The translations under genes were made by a program, and so were the position numbers. A DNA stretch of 64,000 nucleotides from Pseudomonas kielensis (lineage in GTDB: Bacteria; Pseudomonadota; Gammaproteobacteria; Pseudomonadales; Pseudomonadaceae): contig NZ_JACMYG010000002.1 in assembly GCF_014236655.1 (NCBI RefSeq), positions 1 to 64,000 on the forward strand, given 5' to 3'. The first letter of the stretch is position 1. Each line of letters opens with the position of its first letter. Shown piece by piece: positions 31,248-39,217 of the stretch. The notes under the pieces are model-generated. The model saw nothing but the letters and a program-made list of their open reading frames with translations. It did no database searches and was not told the origin of the DNA.

Positions 31248-32671
31248 AACGGAGTTCAAAGGGCCGCGTTGTCCACGGGTGGCTGGCGTGCGCTTCTATT
31301 GCGACGCTTTTCACCAGTTCCCTGAGCCTGGCTGCCGAGGCGCCCGAATACAAGATCGAGCGCTGCTGCCAGATCTGCCCGCAGGCGCTGCAGGACAGCA
31401 GCTACACCGGTGACCTGGGCGATTTCACCCAACTGGTGCAAGGGCAAAAGGATTGGCTTTTCCGCAGCAAGATCGACTTGATGACCAACATCGGCACCAC
31501 GCCCGAGGGTTTCAAACTGCTGCAGGATCTGCGTGATGCACTCAAAGCCAGGGGCGTGGAACTGGTGATGGCCTACCTGCCACCGCGTGGCCTGCTCGTC
31601 ACTGAGATGCTCAACCCGCAGGCGCGCAGCAGCTTCAATGCCGAACTGTCGCGCAGCAATTACCGGGCTACCATCGAGCGCCTGCGCAGCCTGGGGATAC
31701 GCGTGCCGGACCTCTCCGCGCTGCTGGACCTGCCGGCCGACGTGCGCAGCAAATTTTTCTTCAAGCGTGATAACCACTGGACGCCGCAAGGCGCTGAGCT
31801 GACCGCGCAGTTGCTGGCCGCCGAGATGAGTAAGTCGGGGGTTTTCAAGGGGATTGCGCGCAAGGAGTTTGCCACCCGCACGGAAGGCAACTTGTACAAG
31901 GTCGGCTCACTCAACCAGGCCTTCGGCAAAATCTGTGGCAGTGGTTACGCCAATGAGTACTTCACGCGCGCAGTGACGGAACCTAAAGAAGAGAGCAATG
32001 AGCTGTTTGGCGATACCGAACGGCCCGATGTGGTGCTGGTTGGCACCAGCTTCAGTTCCGAACAGTACAACTTCGACGGCTTCCTCAAACAGTACGCCAA
32101 CGTTGACGTGGATAACCGCTCGGTGACAGGAGGTGGCTTCCACAGTGCCATGCTGCAGTACCTCGGCACCCAGGACTTCCAGGACAAACCGCCGAAGCTA
32201 CTGATCTGGGAGGTCAACAGCTATTACGACCTGGCCATGGCGACGTTCTATCGCCAGGCGATGCCCCTGCTGGATAACGGTTGCCGGGACGTGACGACGG
32301 ACATAGACCAGAAGCTGGCCCTGCGGCCAGGCAAGAACGAGGTGCTGGTCAACACGGGGGTCAAGCCGATCCGCAGTGAGGACGCCGTCGTCGAGATCCA
32401 GTTCAGCCAACCCGGGATCAGTGATTTGCGCAGTACCGTCTGGTACATGAGCGGCTCGCGGGAAAACCTGTTGATCAGCCGGTCGCGGGAAGTCGAGTCG
32501 GACGGGCGCTTTGTTTTCCGCTTGCGTGAGGACGCCGAGTGGGCCGGGCAGACGCTGCTCTCCCTTGAAATCGATATGCCGGCAGACATGCCCCCGGGGC
32601 TGAAGGTCGAGGCGAAGATCTGCCGCAGGGCGGACAAACCAGCAAGCGTGATGCAAGCCAAGGCCGATTGA
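31244..32671 (+). CDS. algX: Alginate O-acetyltransferase AlgX
   Basis: A 475-residue periplasmic enzyme that transfers acetyl groups to mannuronate residues. A signal peptide precedes residue 30 (LFTSSLSLAAEAP). The SGNH-like triad is complete: Asp176 and His178 in KRDNHWTPQG and Ser269 in VGTSFSSEQY, with Ser269 at the same number as in P. aeruginosa. A C-terminal carbohydrate-binding module covers residues about 345-470. The start overlaps the algG stop by four bases. In P. aeruginosa the next gene is algL; here it is algI. Confidence 0.97.
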   Translation: MKRSSKGRVVHGWLACASIATLFTSSLSLAAEAPEYKIERCCQICPQALQDSSYTGDLGDFTQLVQGQKDWLFRSKIDLMTNIGTTPEGFKLLQDLRDALKARGVELVMAYLPPRGLLVTEMLNPQARSSFNAELSRSNYRATIERLRSLGIRVPDLSALLDLPADVRSKFFFKRDNHWTPQGAELTAQLLAAEMSKSGVFKGIARKEFATRTEGNLYKVGSLNQAFGKICGSGYANEYFTRAVTEPKEESNELFGDTERPDVVLVGTSFSSEQYNFDGFLKQYANVDVDNRSVTGGGFHSAMLQYLGTQDFQDKPPKLLIWEVNSYYDLAMATFYRQAMPLLDNGCRDVTTDIDQKLALRPGKNEVLVNTGVKPIRSEDAVVEIQFSQPGISDLRSTVWYMSGSRENLLISRSREVESDGRFVFRLREDAEWAGQTLLSLEIDMPADMPPGLKVEAKICRRADKPASVMQAKAD

Positions 32672-32677
32672 CCTGAT

Positions 32678-32715
32678 GGAGCCTTGCGCCGGGCTGCGCC
32701 TGGCGCATGGGCTCC
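32678..32715. other. Imperfect hairpin in the algX-algI gap
   Basis: GGAGCC-t-TGCGCC ... GGCGCA-tg-GGCTCC can fold into a strong, slightly bulged stem with an 11-base loop. It starts seven bases after the algX stop, exactly where algL stands in P. aeruginosa. No T-run follows, so it is more likely an RNA-processing or stability element, or a scar of rearrangement, than a full terminator. Confidence 0.5.
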
Positions 32716-32753
32716 TTAGGGCAACGACGATCATTCAAAAGGAGATTGAGAGC

Positions 32754-34238
32754 GTGGTTTTTTCTTCCAACGTGTTCCTGTTCCTGTTTCTGCCGATTTT
32801 CCTCGGCTTGTACTACCTGGTCGGAACGCGCTATCGAAACCTGCTGTTGCTGGTCGCTAGCTACATCTTCTATGCCTGGTGGCGCATCGACTTCCTGGCG
32901 CTGTTCGCTGTCGTGACAGTGTTCAACTTCTGGATTGGACTGCGCATCGGCGCGGCCGGAGTGCGCACGAAAACTGCGCAGAAATGGCTGCTCCTCGGCG
33001 TGGCGGTGGACCTCGGCGTACTCGGCTATTTCAAGTACGCCAATTTCGGCGTCGACAGCCTCAACGCCATCATCACCTCGTTCGGTATGGAGCCCTTCGT
33101 GCTCACGCACATCCTGCTGCCGATCGGGATTTCTTTCTACATCTTCGAGTCCATCAGCTACATCATCGACGTCTACCGCGGCGACACCCCAGCCACCCAT
33201 AACCTGGTGGACTTCGCGGCCTTTGTGGCGATCTTCCCGCACCTGATTGCCGGCCCGGTACTGCGTTTTCGCGACCTGGTTGACCAGTTCAACCACCGTA
33301 CCCATACGGTGGACAAGTTCGCCGAGGGCTGTACGCGCTTCATGCAAGGCTTCATCAAAAAGGTCTTCATCGCCGACAGCATCGCGCCCATCGCCGACCA
33401 TTGCTTCGCGCTTTCCGACCCCACCACGGGCGATGCCTGGCTTGGCGCGCTGGCCTATACCGCGCAACTGTACTTCGACTTTTCCGGCTACAGCGACATG
33501 GCCATCGGCCTGGGCCTGATGATGGGCTTTCGCTTCATGGAAAACTTCAAGCAGCCGTACATCAGCCAGTCCATTACCGAGTTCTGGCGACGCTGGCACA
33601 TCAGCCTCTCCACCTGGCTGCGCGACTACCTGTACATCAGCCTGGGCGGCAACCGTGGAACCGCCTTCCAGACGTACCGTAACCTGTTCCTGACCATGCT
33701 GTTGGGCGGTCTGTGGCATGGCGCCAACTTCACCTACATCCTCTGGGGCGCCTGGCACGGCGTCTGGCTGGCCATTGAGCGTTTCCTGGGCGTGAACGCC
33801 GCGCCACGGGTGCTCAACCCGCTGAAGTGGGCCTTCACCTTCATGCTGGTGGTGATCGGCTGGGTGATTTTTCGCGCCGAGAACCTCGACGTGGCCTGGC
33901 GCATGTACGCGGCCATGTTCAGCTTCGCCGACTGGCAGCTCTCCGAGCTCAACCGCGCCCAGCTCACCAGCCTGCAGATCGCCACCCTGGTGCTGGCCTA
34001 TGTCGTGCTGGCCATCTTCGGCATCCGTCAGTTCTACGCCCAGCCGCTGGCCGGCGGACCCAAGGCCGGCGCCGGCGAAGACGACGGCATCATGATCAAC
34101 GCCGACGGCAGAGCCGCCGTGGCGCGCCTGCGGATAGGCGCCGTGGCCTTCCACGCTGCCGTGCTCCTGCTGTTCACCGTCTCGGTGCTGAAGCTCTCGG
34201 CGCAGAGCTTCTCGCCCTTCCTGTACTTCCAGTTCTGA
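32754..34238 (+). CDS. algI: Alginate O-acetylation membrane protein AlgI (MBOAT)
   Basis: A 494-residue polytopic membrane-bound O-acyltransferase that passes acetyl groups across the inner membrane to AlgJ/AlgX. The conserved MBOAT histidine region is GGLWHGANFTYILWGAWHGV. The start is GTG at 32754, giving (M)VFSSNVFLFLFLPIFLG, identical in pattern to P. aeruginosa AlgI and preceded by AAGGAGA. The longer open frame upstream covers the hairpin and is not protein. The 82-base gap after algX is unusual in an operon whose upstream genes mostly overlap. Confidence 0.96.
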   Translation: MVFSSNVFLFLFLPIFLGLYYLVGTRYRNLLLLVASYIFYAWWRIDFLALFAVVTVFNFWIGLRIGAAGVRTKTAQKWLLLGVAVDLGVLGYFKYANFGVDSLNAIITSFGMEPFVLTHILLPIGISFYIFESISYIIDVYRGDTPATHNLVDFAAFVAIFPHLIAGPVLRFRDLVDQFNHRTHTVDKFAEGCTRFMQGFIKKVFIADSIAPIADHCFALSDPTTGDAWLGALAYTAQLYFDFSGYSDMAIGLGLMMGFRFMENFKQPYISQSITEFWRRWHISLSTWLRDYLYISLGGNRGTAFQTYRNLFLTMLLGGLWHGANFTYILWGAWHGVWLAIERFLGVNAAPRVLNPLKWAFTFMLVVIGWVIFRAENLDVAWRMYAAMFSFADWQLSELNRAQLTSLQIATLVLAYVVLAIFGIRQFYAQPLAGGPKAGAGEDDGIMINADGRAAVARLRIGAVAFHAAVLLLFTVSVLKLSAQSFSPFLYFQF

Positions 34239-34250
34239 GGGGAACCGACT

Positions 34251-35426
34251 ATGAACAGAACCCTGAACCTGCTTTACAGCCTACTCTTCGGCAGCCTGCT
34301 GCTGGTGCTCTGCCTGTGGTCCCTACGCGCGGTCTTCGGCTTCTCTTCAGCCAGTGAAACCAGTGTGCTGGACGGCAAAATGGCGCAGGCCTTCGAGAAG
34401 CACTACGACGCCGAGTTCCCGGTCAAGCAACTGGGCACCAATCTCTGGGCGCTGGCGAGCCTCACGCTTTTCGGCGAAGGTCGCCAGGGCGTGGTCATCG
34501 GCCAGGACGGCTGGCTCTTCTCGGACGAGGAGTTCAAGCCGGCGAGCAAACCCGATCAGTTGCAGGACAACTGGCAGTTGGTGAACGCCGTACGGGCGGA
34601 ATTCGAGCGTCGTGGGGTGACGCTGGTGCTGGCGCTCCTGCCAGCCAAGGCTCGACTCTATCCGGAGCATCTGGATGACGAGCGACCCGCGCTGGCTCAG
34701 CAGAGCCTGTACCCGAAGGTCCTGGACATGATGCGCCAAGCCGGGTTGAACGGACCGGATCTGTTGCCTGCCCTGCAGCAGGCGAAGGTGCAGGAGCCGG
34801 TGTTTCTGCGTACCGACAGCCACTGGACTCCCTTCGGCGCAGAAGTCGCGGCCAGGAGTCTGGCCGAGCATCTGGCGCGGCAGGATATCTGGCAGCATGG
34901 CGACCAGGCCTTTGTCACCGAGGCTGTCGCCAGCCGGGAGCACAAAGGCGATCTGCTGAGTTTCCTGCCCCTGGAACCGTACTTCGCCGACCTGCAACCA
35001 CCGGCCGAGCGCTTGCTCCCGCGTCTGACCCGGGCCGCCGAGGGACCGGAGGCGAGCGCCGAGGATGCGCTGTTCGCCGACGCTCAGCCATCGATCGCGC
35101 TGGTCGGCACCAGCTACAGCGCCAACCCCAACTGGAACTTCGCCGGCGCCCTGAAACAGGCCCTGGGTAGCGACCTGCTCAATTACGCGGAGGAGGGCAA
35201 GGGCCCACTGGTGCCCATGCTGAACCTACTGCGGCAGGGGGATAAAGAGCTCGCCGGGCTGCGCCTGGTGATCTGGGAGTTCCCCGAGCGCTATCTGATG
35301 CTACCCAGCGACCTGTCCGGATTCGACGCGGCCTGGCTCGCCCAGCTGCACAACGGCGTGGAACCGGTCAGCCGCGCGCTGCACACCGCCACCTCTACCT
35401 CCACCGAGCCCGTCCTGCAATTCTAG
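34251..35426 (+). CDS. algJ: Alginate O-acetylation protein AlgJ
   Basis: A 391-residue SGNH-hydrolase-like protein anchored by an N-terminal helix (LLYSLLFGSLLLVLCLWSL). The catalytic residues are visible as Asp and His in RTDSHWTPFGAE and Ser in LVGTSYSANP. It relays acetyl groups from AlgI to AlgX in the periplasm and is homologous to the AlgX N-terminal domain. The length equals that of the P. aeruginosa protein. It follows algI by 12 bases. Confidence 0.96.
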   Translation: MNRTLNLLYSLLFGSLLLVLCLWSLRAVFGFSSASETSVLDGKMAQAFEKHYDAEFPVKQLGTNLWALASLTLFGEGRQGVVIGQDGWLFSDEEFKPASKPDQLQDNWQLVNAVRAEFERRGVTLVLALLPAKARLYPEHLDDERPALAQQSLYPKVLDMMRQAGLNGPDLLPALQQAKVQEPVFLRTDSHWTPFGAEVAARSLAEHLARQDIWQHGDQAFVTEAVASREHKGDLLSFLPLEPYFADLQPPAERLLPRLTRAAEGPEASAEDALFADAQPSIALVGTSYSANPNWNFAGALKQALGSDLLNYAEEGKGPLVPMLNLLRQGDKELAGLRLVIWEFPERYLMLPSDLSGFDAAWLAQLHNGVEPVSRALHTATSTSTEPVLQF

Positions 35427-35436
35427 GAGTACCTGT

Positions 35437-36084
35437 ATGTCTTTTTTTTCCTCGATGTCCTACACCCTGCGCTTGGGCAGCCTGCTGCTGGGCCTGTCTG
35501 CCCCGTGGGTGATGGCTGATGAAGCGGCGCTCTATGGTCCGGCGGCACCGTATGGCTCGGCCTTCGTGCGCGGCTTCAACGCCGCAAACAGCAGTTTTGA
35601 CGCCAACCTCGGCCCTGTCCGCATCAATGACCTGGGCGCCAAAAGCAGCAGCGATTTCGCCTTCCTGCCAGCCGGTAAGTACAGCGTCAATGCCGATGGC
35701 AAGAGCCTGGCGGTCAAGCTCGACGCCGAGCGCTACTACACATTGGTGCAGATGCCGGATGGGGCGCTGGAGATGGTGGAGGAACCGGCGTTCAAGAATC
35801 GCCAGAAGTCCTTGCTGCGCCTGCAGAACCTATCCGACACCGCCCTGTCGATTAAAACCGCCGACGGTCGTACCGAGGTCATCCACCCGGTCTCGGCTAA
35901 CGCCCGTGGCGAGCGCGAGATCAACCCGGTCAAGGTGCGCCTGACGCTGTTCGCTGGCGAGCGCAAGATTCGTGACCTCGACCCGCTGGTGCTGGAGCGT
36001 GGCGAAGTGGTCAGCCTGTTTGTCACCGGTTCCGCCGACAATCTGTCTCCGGCCTGGGTCAAGCGTCCGGTCGCGACCAACTGA
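35437..36084 (+). CDS. algF: Alginate O-acetylation adaptor AlgF
   Basis: A 215-residue periplasmic protein needed for alginate acetylation. A signal peptide (LRLGSLLLGLSAPWVMADEA) precedes two beta-rich domains. The segment GPAAPYGSAFVRGFNA matches the AlgF N-terminal pattern. The start follows AGGAGT by seven bases. It has no catalytic motif and acts as a bridging protein between AlgJ and AlgX. The downstream gene here is algL rather than algA. Confidence 0.95.
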   Translation: MSFFSSMSYTLRLGSLLLGLSAPWVMADEAALYGPAAPYGSAFVRGFNAANSSFDANLGPVRINDLGAKSSSDFAFLPAGKYSVNADGKSLAVKLDAERYYTLVQMPDGALEMVEEPAFKNRQKSLLRLQNLSDTALSIKTADGRTEVIHPVSANARGEREINPVKVRLTLFAGERKIRDLDPLVLERGEVVSLFVTGSADNLSPAWVKRPVATN

Positions 36085-36087
36085 GGA

Positions 36088-37200
36088 ATGGCTATGAAAC
36101 CCTGGCTGATCTGTTCGCGGATGGCGCTCACCGGCCTGGCCCTGTTGCTGGCCGCCGGCTGCAGCAAGCCCCTGGAACGCAAGGCCGGCGCCAACCTGGT
36201 GCCGCCCAGCGGCTTCTACCTGGCCGCGCCGTCCCCCAAGGACGAGGTGGCGGCCTGTCCCGAGGCACCCGCGCCCTATTCGGGCGACCTGCTGTTCCCG
36301 AGCAAGTACGAAGGCTCGGACTCGGCCAGGGACAAGCTCAACCCGCAGGCCGCCGCGCGCTACAGGCGGCTGACCGGTGAGGTGCGTACGCTGGAAAGCG
36401 GGGTGAGCAAGCTGGTCGGCAAGTATCTGGAGGATGGCCGTCAGGAATACGCCGACTGTGCTCTGACCTGGTTGAGCACATGGGCCGAAGCCGACGCGCT
36501 GCTCAGCCGAACCTACAACCACACCGGCAAGTCGGTGCGCAAATGGGCGCTGGGCAGCCTGTCTGCCGCCTATCTGCGGCTGCAGTTCGCCGGCTCCAAA
36601 CCCTTGCGTGGGCATGAGGCCGAGACTCGCGCCATCGAGCAGTGGTTCGCCCGGCTCGCCGACCAGGTGGTGCACGATTGGAACGAGCAACCGCGCGAGC
36701 GACGCAACAACCATCAGTACTGGGCTGCCTGGGCGGTCATGTCCAGCGCCGTGGTGCTCGACCGCCAGGACCTGTTCGACTGGGCGGTCGAGCAGTACCG
36801 CCATGGTATGGAGCAGGTCGACGCCGAGGGCTACCTGCCGCTGGAGTTGTCCCGGCAAACCCGGGCGCTTGCCTACCACAACTACAGCCTGGGGCCGCTG
36901 ATGATGATCGCGGCATTCGCCGAGGCCAACGGGCTGGATCTGCGTGGCGACAACGATGGTGCCCTGCAGCGGCTCGCCCAGCGGGTCGAAGGGGGCGTGC
37001 ACAACCCGCGCTTTTTCGAGGCCCGGTCTGGCTACCCGCAGGAACTGGAGGATTTGCAGGAGGACGGCAAGTTCGCCTGGCTGGAGCCCTACTGCGCACT
37101 GTATCGCTGCTCGGCCGAGACCGATGCGTGGCGGCGCTCTCTGGAGCCCCTGGAGACCTATCGGCTAGGAGGGGATATCACCCAGTTGTTCAATCCTTGA
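36088..37200 (+). CDS. algL: Poly(beta-D-mannuronate) lyase AlgL (relocated)
   Basis: A 370-residue PL5 alginate lyase that clears stray polymer from the periplasm by beta-elimination. The signal sequence ends in a lipobox-like LLLAAGC. Conserved PL5 segments are NHTGKSVRKWALGSLSAAYL, ERRNNHQYWAAWAV (catalytic Asn/His) and SRQTRALAYHNYSLGPL (catalytic Arg/Tyr). Start 36088 is the first ATG; ATG 36094 (MKPWLIC) has better spacing to the GAGGA site. The position between algF and algA differs from the P. aeruginosa order, where algL follows algX. The Cys after LLLAAG might make it a lipoprotein. Confidence 0.95.
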   Translation: MAMKPWLICSRMALTGLALLLAAGCSKPLERKAGANLVPPSGFYLAAPSPKDEVAACPEAPAPYSGDLLFPSKYEGSDSARDKLNPQAAARYRRLTGEVRTLESGVSKLVGKYLEDGRQEYADCALTWLSTWAEADALLSRTYNHTGKSVRKWALGSLSAAYLRLQFAGSKPLRGHEAETRAIEQWFARLADQVVHDWNEQPRERRNNHQYWAAWAVMSSAVVLDRQDLFDWAVEQYRHGMEQVDAEGYLPLELSRQTRALAYHNYSLGPLMMIAAFAEANGLDLRGDNDGALQRLAQRVEGGVHNPRFFEARSGYPQELEDLQEDGKFAWLEPYCALYRCSAETDAWRRSLEPLETYRLGGDITQLFNP

Positions 37201-37230
37201 TCGCATCGATGTATTCACTCTCCCGGTAGT

Positions 37231-37247
37231 CCGAGGCAGGGCCTCGG
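37231..37247. other. Short hairpin between algL and algA
   Basis: CCGAGG-caggg-CCTCGG forms a six-pair stem in the 94-base gap between algL and algA. It has no T-run. Together with the hairpin after algX it marks the two places where the gene order departs from the usual one. Confidence 0.4.
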
Positions 37248-37294
37248 CGGGGACAAGTAGCAATTTGAAATGGAACTTTAATGAGGCTTTTCCC

Positions 37295-38752
37295 ATGATT
37301 CCGGTAATCCTTTCTGGTGGTAGTGGTTCGCGTTTGTGGCCCCTTTCGCGCAAGCAGTATCCAAAGCAGTTCCTCGCCCTGACCGGCGAGCATTCGCTGT
37401 TCCAGCAGACCCTGCAGCGCCTGGACTTCGAAGGCATGCAGAGCCCGCTGATCGTGTGCAACCACGAGCACCGCTTTATCGTCAACGAGCAACTGGAGCG
37501 GATCGGCGTCGAGGGGCACTCGACCCTGCTCGAACCCTTCGGCCGCAATACCGCGCCGGCCGTGGCCATGGCGGCCTTGCAACTGCTGGCCGACGGCCGC
37601 GATGAACTGATGCTGGTGCTGCCGGCTGACCATGTGATCGAGGACCAACCGGCGCTGCGCGAGGCACTGGAAGTAGCGCGCGTGGTGGCCGAGCAAGGGG
37701 AGATGGTGTTGTTCGGCATCCCGGTCAAACGTCCCGAGACCGGCTTCGGCTACATCAAGGCGACCCGTACAGGTGACGCCGGCGGCATGCATCCCGGCGT
37801 CTACCGGGTCAGCCACTTCGTCGAGAAGCCCAATGCAGACCTGGCCCGCGAGCTCGTCCGCACGGGCGGCTATTACTGGAACAGCGGCATGTTCCTGTTC
37901 CGTGCCAGCCGTTATCTGGACGAGTTGCTCACGCATGCGCCGGGCATCTACGACGCTTGTGCGCTGGCCCTGGAGCGCAGCCAGCGCTGCGGCAATGTCA
38001 TGACCATCGATTCCGTCGCCTTCGAGTGCTGCCCGGACAACTCCATCGACTACGCGGTGATGGAGAAGACCTCCCGCGCCTGTGTGGTGCCGCTCGCCGC
38101 TGGCTGGAACGACGTGGGCAGCTGGTCCTCTCTGTGGGACGTGCATGAGAAGGACCAGGCCGGCAACGTGCTCAAGGGCGATGTGATGATCCACGACAGC
38201 CGCAACAGCTTCGTACACAGCAGCAGCAAGCTGGTGGCCTTGGTCGGTGTGGACGATCTGGTGGTGGTCGAAACCAAGGATGCGGTGATGATCACCCACA
38301 AGAACTCGGTTCAGGACGTCAAGGCGCTGGTCAACGACCTGGATCTGAAAGGTCGCCCGGAAACCCAGAGCCATTGTGCGGTCAATCGTCCTTGGGGCAG
38401 CTACGACTCGGTGGACAACGGTATTCGCCATCAGGTCAAGCGCATCACCGTCAAGCCCGGCGCGCAGCTGTCGCTGCAGAAGCACCACCACCGTGCCGAG
38501 CACTGGATCGTGGTATCCGGCATCGCCCAGGTGACGTGTGACGATAAGGTGTTCCTGCTCGCCGAAAACCAGTCCACCTACATCCCGATCGCCTCGGTGC
38601 ACCGCCTGGCCAACCCTGGAAAAATCCCGCTGGAGATCATCGAGGTGCAGTCCGGCAGCTACCTGGGTGAGGACGACATCGAGCGCCTGGAGGATGTCTA
38701 TGGGCGGACCGGCGAGGCGCTGCTGGCACCCAAGCTGGTGGTCGGCGGTTGA
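37295..38752 (+). CDS. algA: Phosphomannose isomerase/GDP-mannose pyrophosphorylase AlgA
   Basis: A 485-residue bifunctional cytoplasmic enzyme that makes mannose-6-phosphate from fructose-6-phosphate and GDP-mannose from mannose-1-phosphate. The N-terminal pyrophosphorylase domain has MIPVILSGGSGSRLWPLSRK and FVEKPN; the C-terminal isomerase cupin has the zinc site in QLSLQKHHHRAEHW. The start is ATG 37295, as in P. aeruginosa; an upstream in-frame ATG at 37268 is less likely. It is the last gene of the alginate operon. Confidence 0.98.
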   Translation: MIPVILSGGSGSRLWPLSRKQYPKQFLALTGEHSLFQQTLQRLDFEGMQSPLIVCNHEHRFIVNEQLERIGVEGHSTLLEPFGRNTAPAVAMAALQLLADGRDELMLVLPADHVIEDQPALREALEVARVVAEQGEMVLFGIPVKRPETGFGYIKATRTGDAGGMHPGVYRVSHFVEKPNADLARELVRTGGYYWNSGMFLFRASRYLDELLTHAPGIYDACALALERSQRCGNVMTIDSVAFECCPDNSIDYAVMEKTSRACVVPLAAGWNDVGSWSSLWDVHEKDQAGNVLKGDVMIHDSRNSFVHSSSKLVALVGVDDLVVVETKDAVMITHKNSVQDVKALVNDLDLKGRPETQSHCAVNRPWGSYDSVDNGIRHQVKRITVKPGAQLSLQKHHHRAEHWIVVSGIAQVTCDDKVFLLAENQSTYIPIASVHRLANPGKIPLEIIEVQSGSYLGEDDIERLEDVYGRTGEALLAPKLVVGG

Positions 38753-38757
38753 GCCCA

Positions 38758-38790
38758 AGCACCTGAACCCGCCTGTGCACGTCAGGTGCT
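38758..38790 (+). terminator. Candidate terminator/stem-loop after algA
   Basis: AGCACCTGA ... TCAGGTGCT is a perfect nine-base-arm inverted repeat with a 15-base loop, starting five bases after the algA stop. There is no T-run, so it may end the operon inefficiently or stabilise the message. Confidence 0.5.
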
Positions 38791-38969
38791 GCTCAACGCA
38801 GCGCTTGAACGTTGCCTGGCCCCTGACACAGGTGCTGGGCGAGTCATGGCAGCGCAGTTGGGCGTGCTCCAAGCCGTTGCGCTGCCATTTCCATCCAGCC
38901 TTATCAGGGCATGTCCGGGTGTGCTGTCCTCGTTTCAGTTTTATACATCGACGACAAGGAGGTGTACCG

Positions 38970-39065
38970 TTGTTAAAAAAGAAACTAGTGTCCGCTTTGA
39001 TCTTGGCCGGTGCGTCACTCTTTACAGTATTTAACTTTTTCAGCCTGTTTTTTTCTGGATATTAG
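38970..39065 (+). CDS. 31-residue hydrophobic peptide (small membrane protein)
   Basis: A short frame with a TTG start, preceded at seven bases by the near-perfect ribosome-binding site AAGGAGGTG (38957-38965), one of the strongest in the window. The product begins with three lysines (LLKKKLVSALILAGASLFTV), then a hydrophobic run with Phe-rich end FFSLFFSGY, so one membrane helix with the N-terminus probably cytosolic. I do not recognise a family. It lies between algA and the FleN-like gene. Small membrane peptides often modulate a membrane enzyme; no target is shown by the sequence. Confidence 0.6.
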   Translation: MLKKKLVSALILAGASLFTVFNFFSLFFSGY

Positions 39066-39104
39066 CCAGCCAATCGGCGATCAGGAGGTCTGGTCGGCGA
39101 GGGC

Positions 39105-39131
39105 GAACTTATGTGCGGCGGTTGCGGCTGA
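39105..39131 (+). promoter_or_regulatory. AlgU (sigma-22/sigma-E)-type promoter candidate
   Basis: GAACTT, then a 16-base spacer, then GCTGA fits the AlgU consensus GAACTT-N16/17-TCTGA with one mismatch in the -10. It lies 86 bases upstream of the FleN-like gene. A second GAACTT at 39155 has no matching -10. Confidence 0.5.
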
Positions 39132-39217
39132 GCAATCGTCAAGGGCTAATCTTGGAACTTGATGCTTTAAGGATTTCAATTGCTTGTCAGCGTTAACTAT
39201 GGAGTTGAAAAGTCAGT

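Noticed and set aside
29694..31259. 521-residue open frame antisense to algG
   Set aside because: Mirror frame of algG with Val/His/Asp bias typical of antisense frames; no motif.
32475..34154. 559-residue open frame antisense to algX/algI
   Set aside because: Shadow of two well-supported alginate genes.
37273..37278. GAACTT upstream of algA as an internal AlgU promoter
   Set aside because: No TCTGA-like -10 at 16 or 17 bases.
37190..38872. 560-residue open frame antisense to algA
   Set aside because: Shadow of algA; no homologous pattern.
39155..39160. Second GAACTT upstream of the FleN-like gene
   Set aside because: No suitable -10 at the required spacing, unlike the site at 39105.
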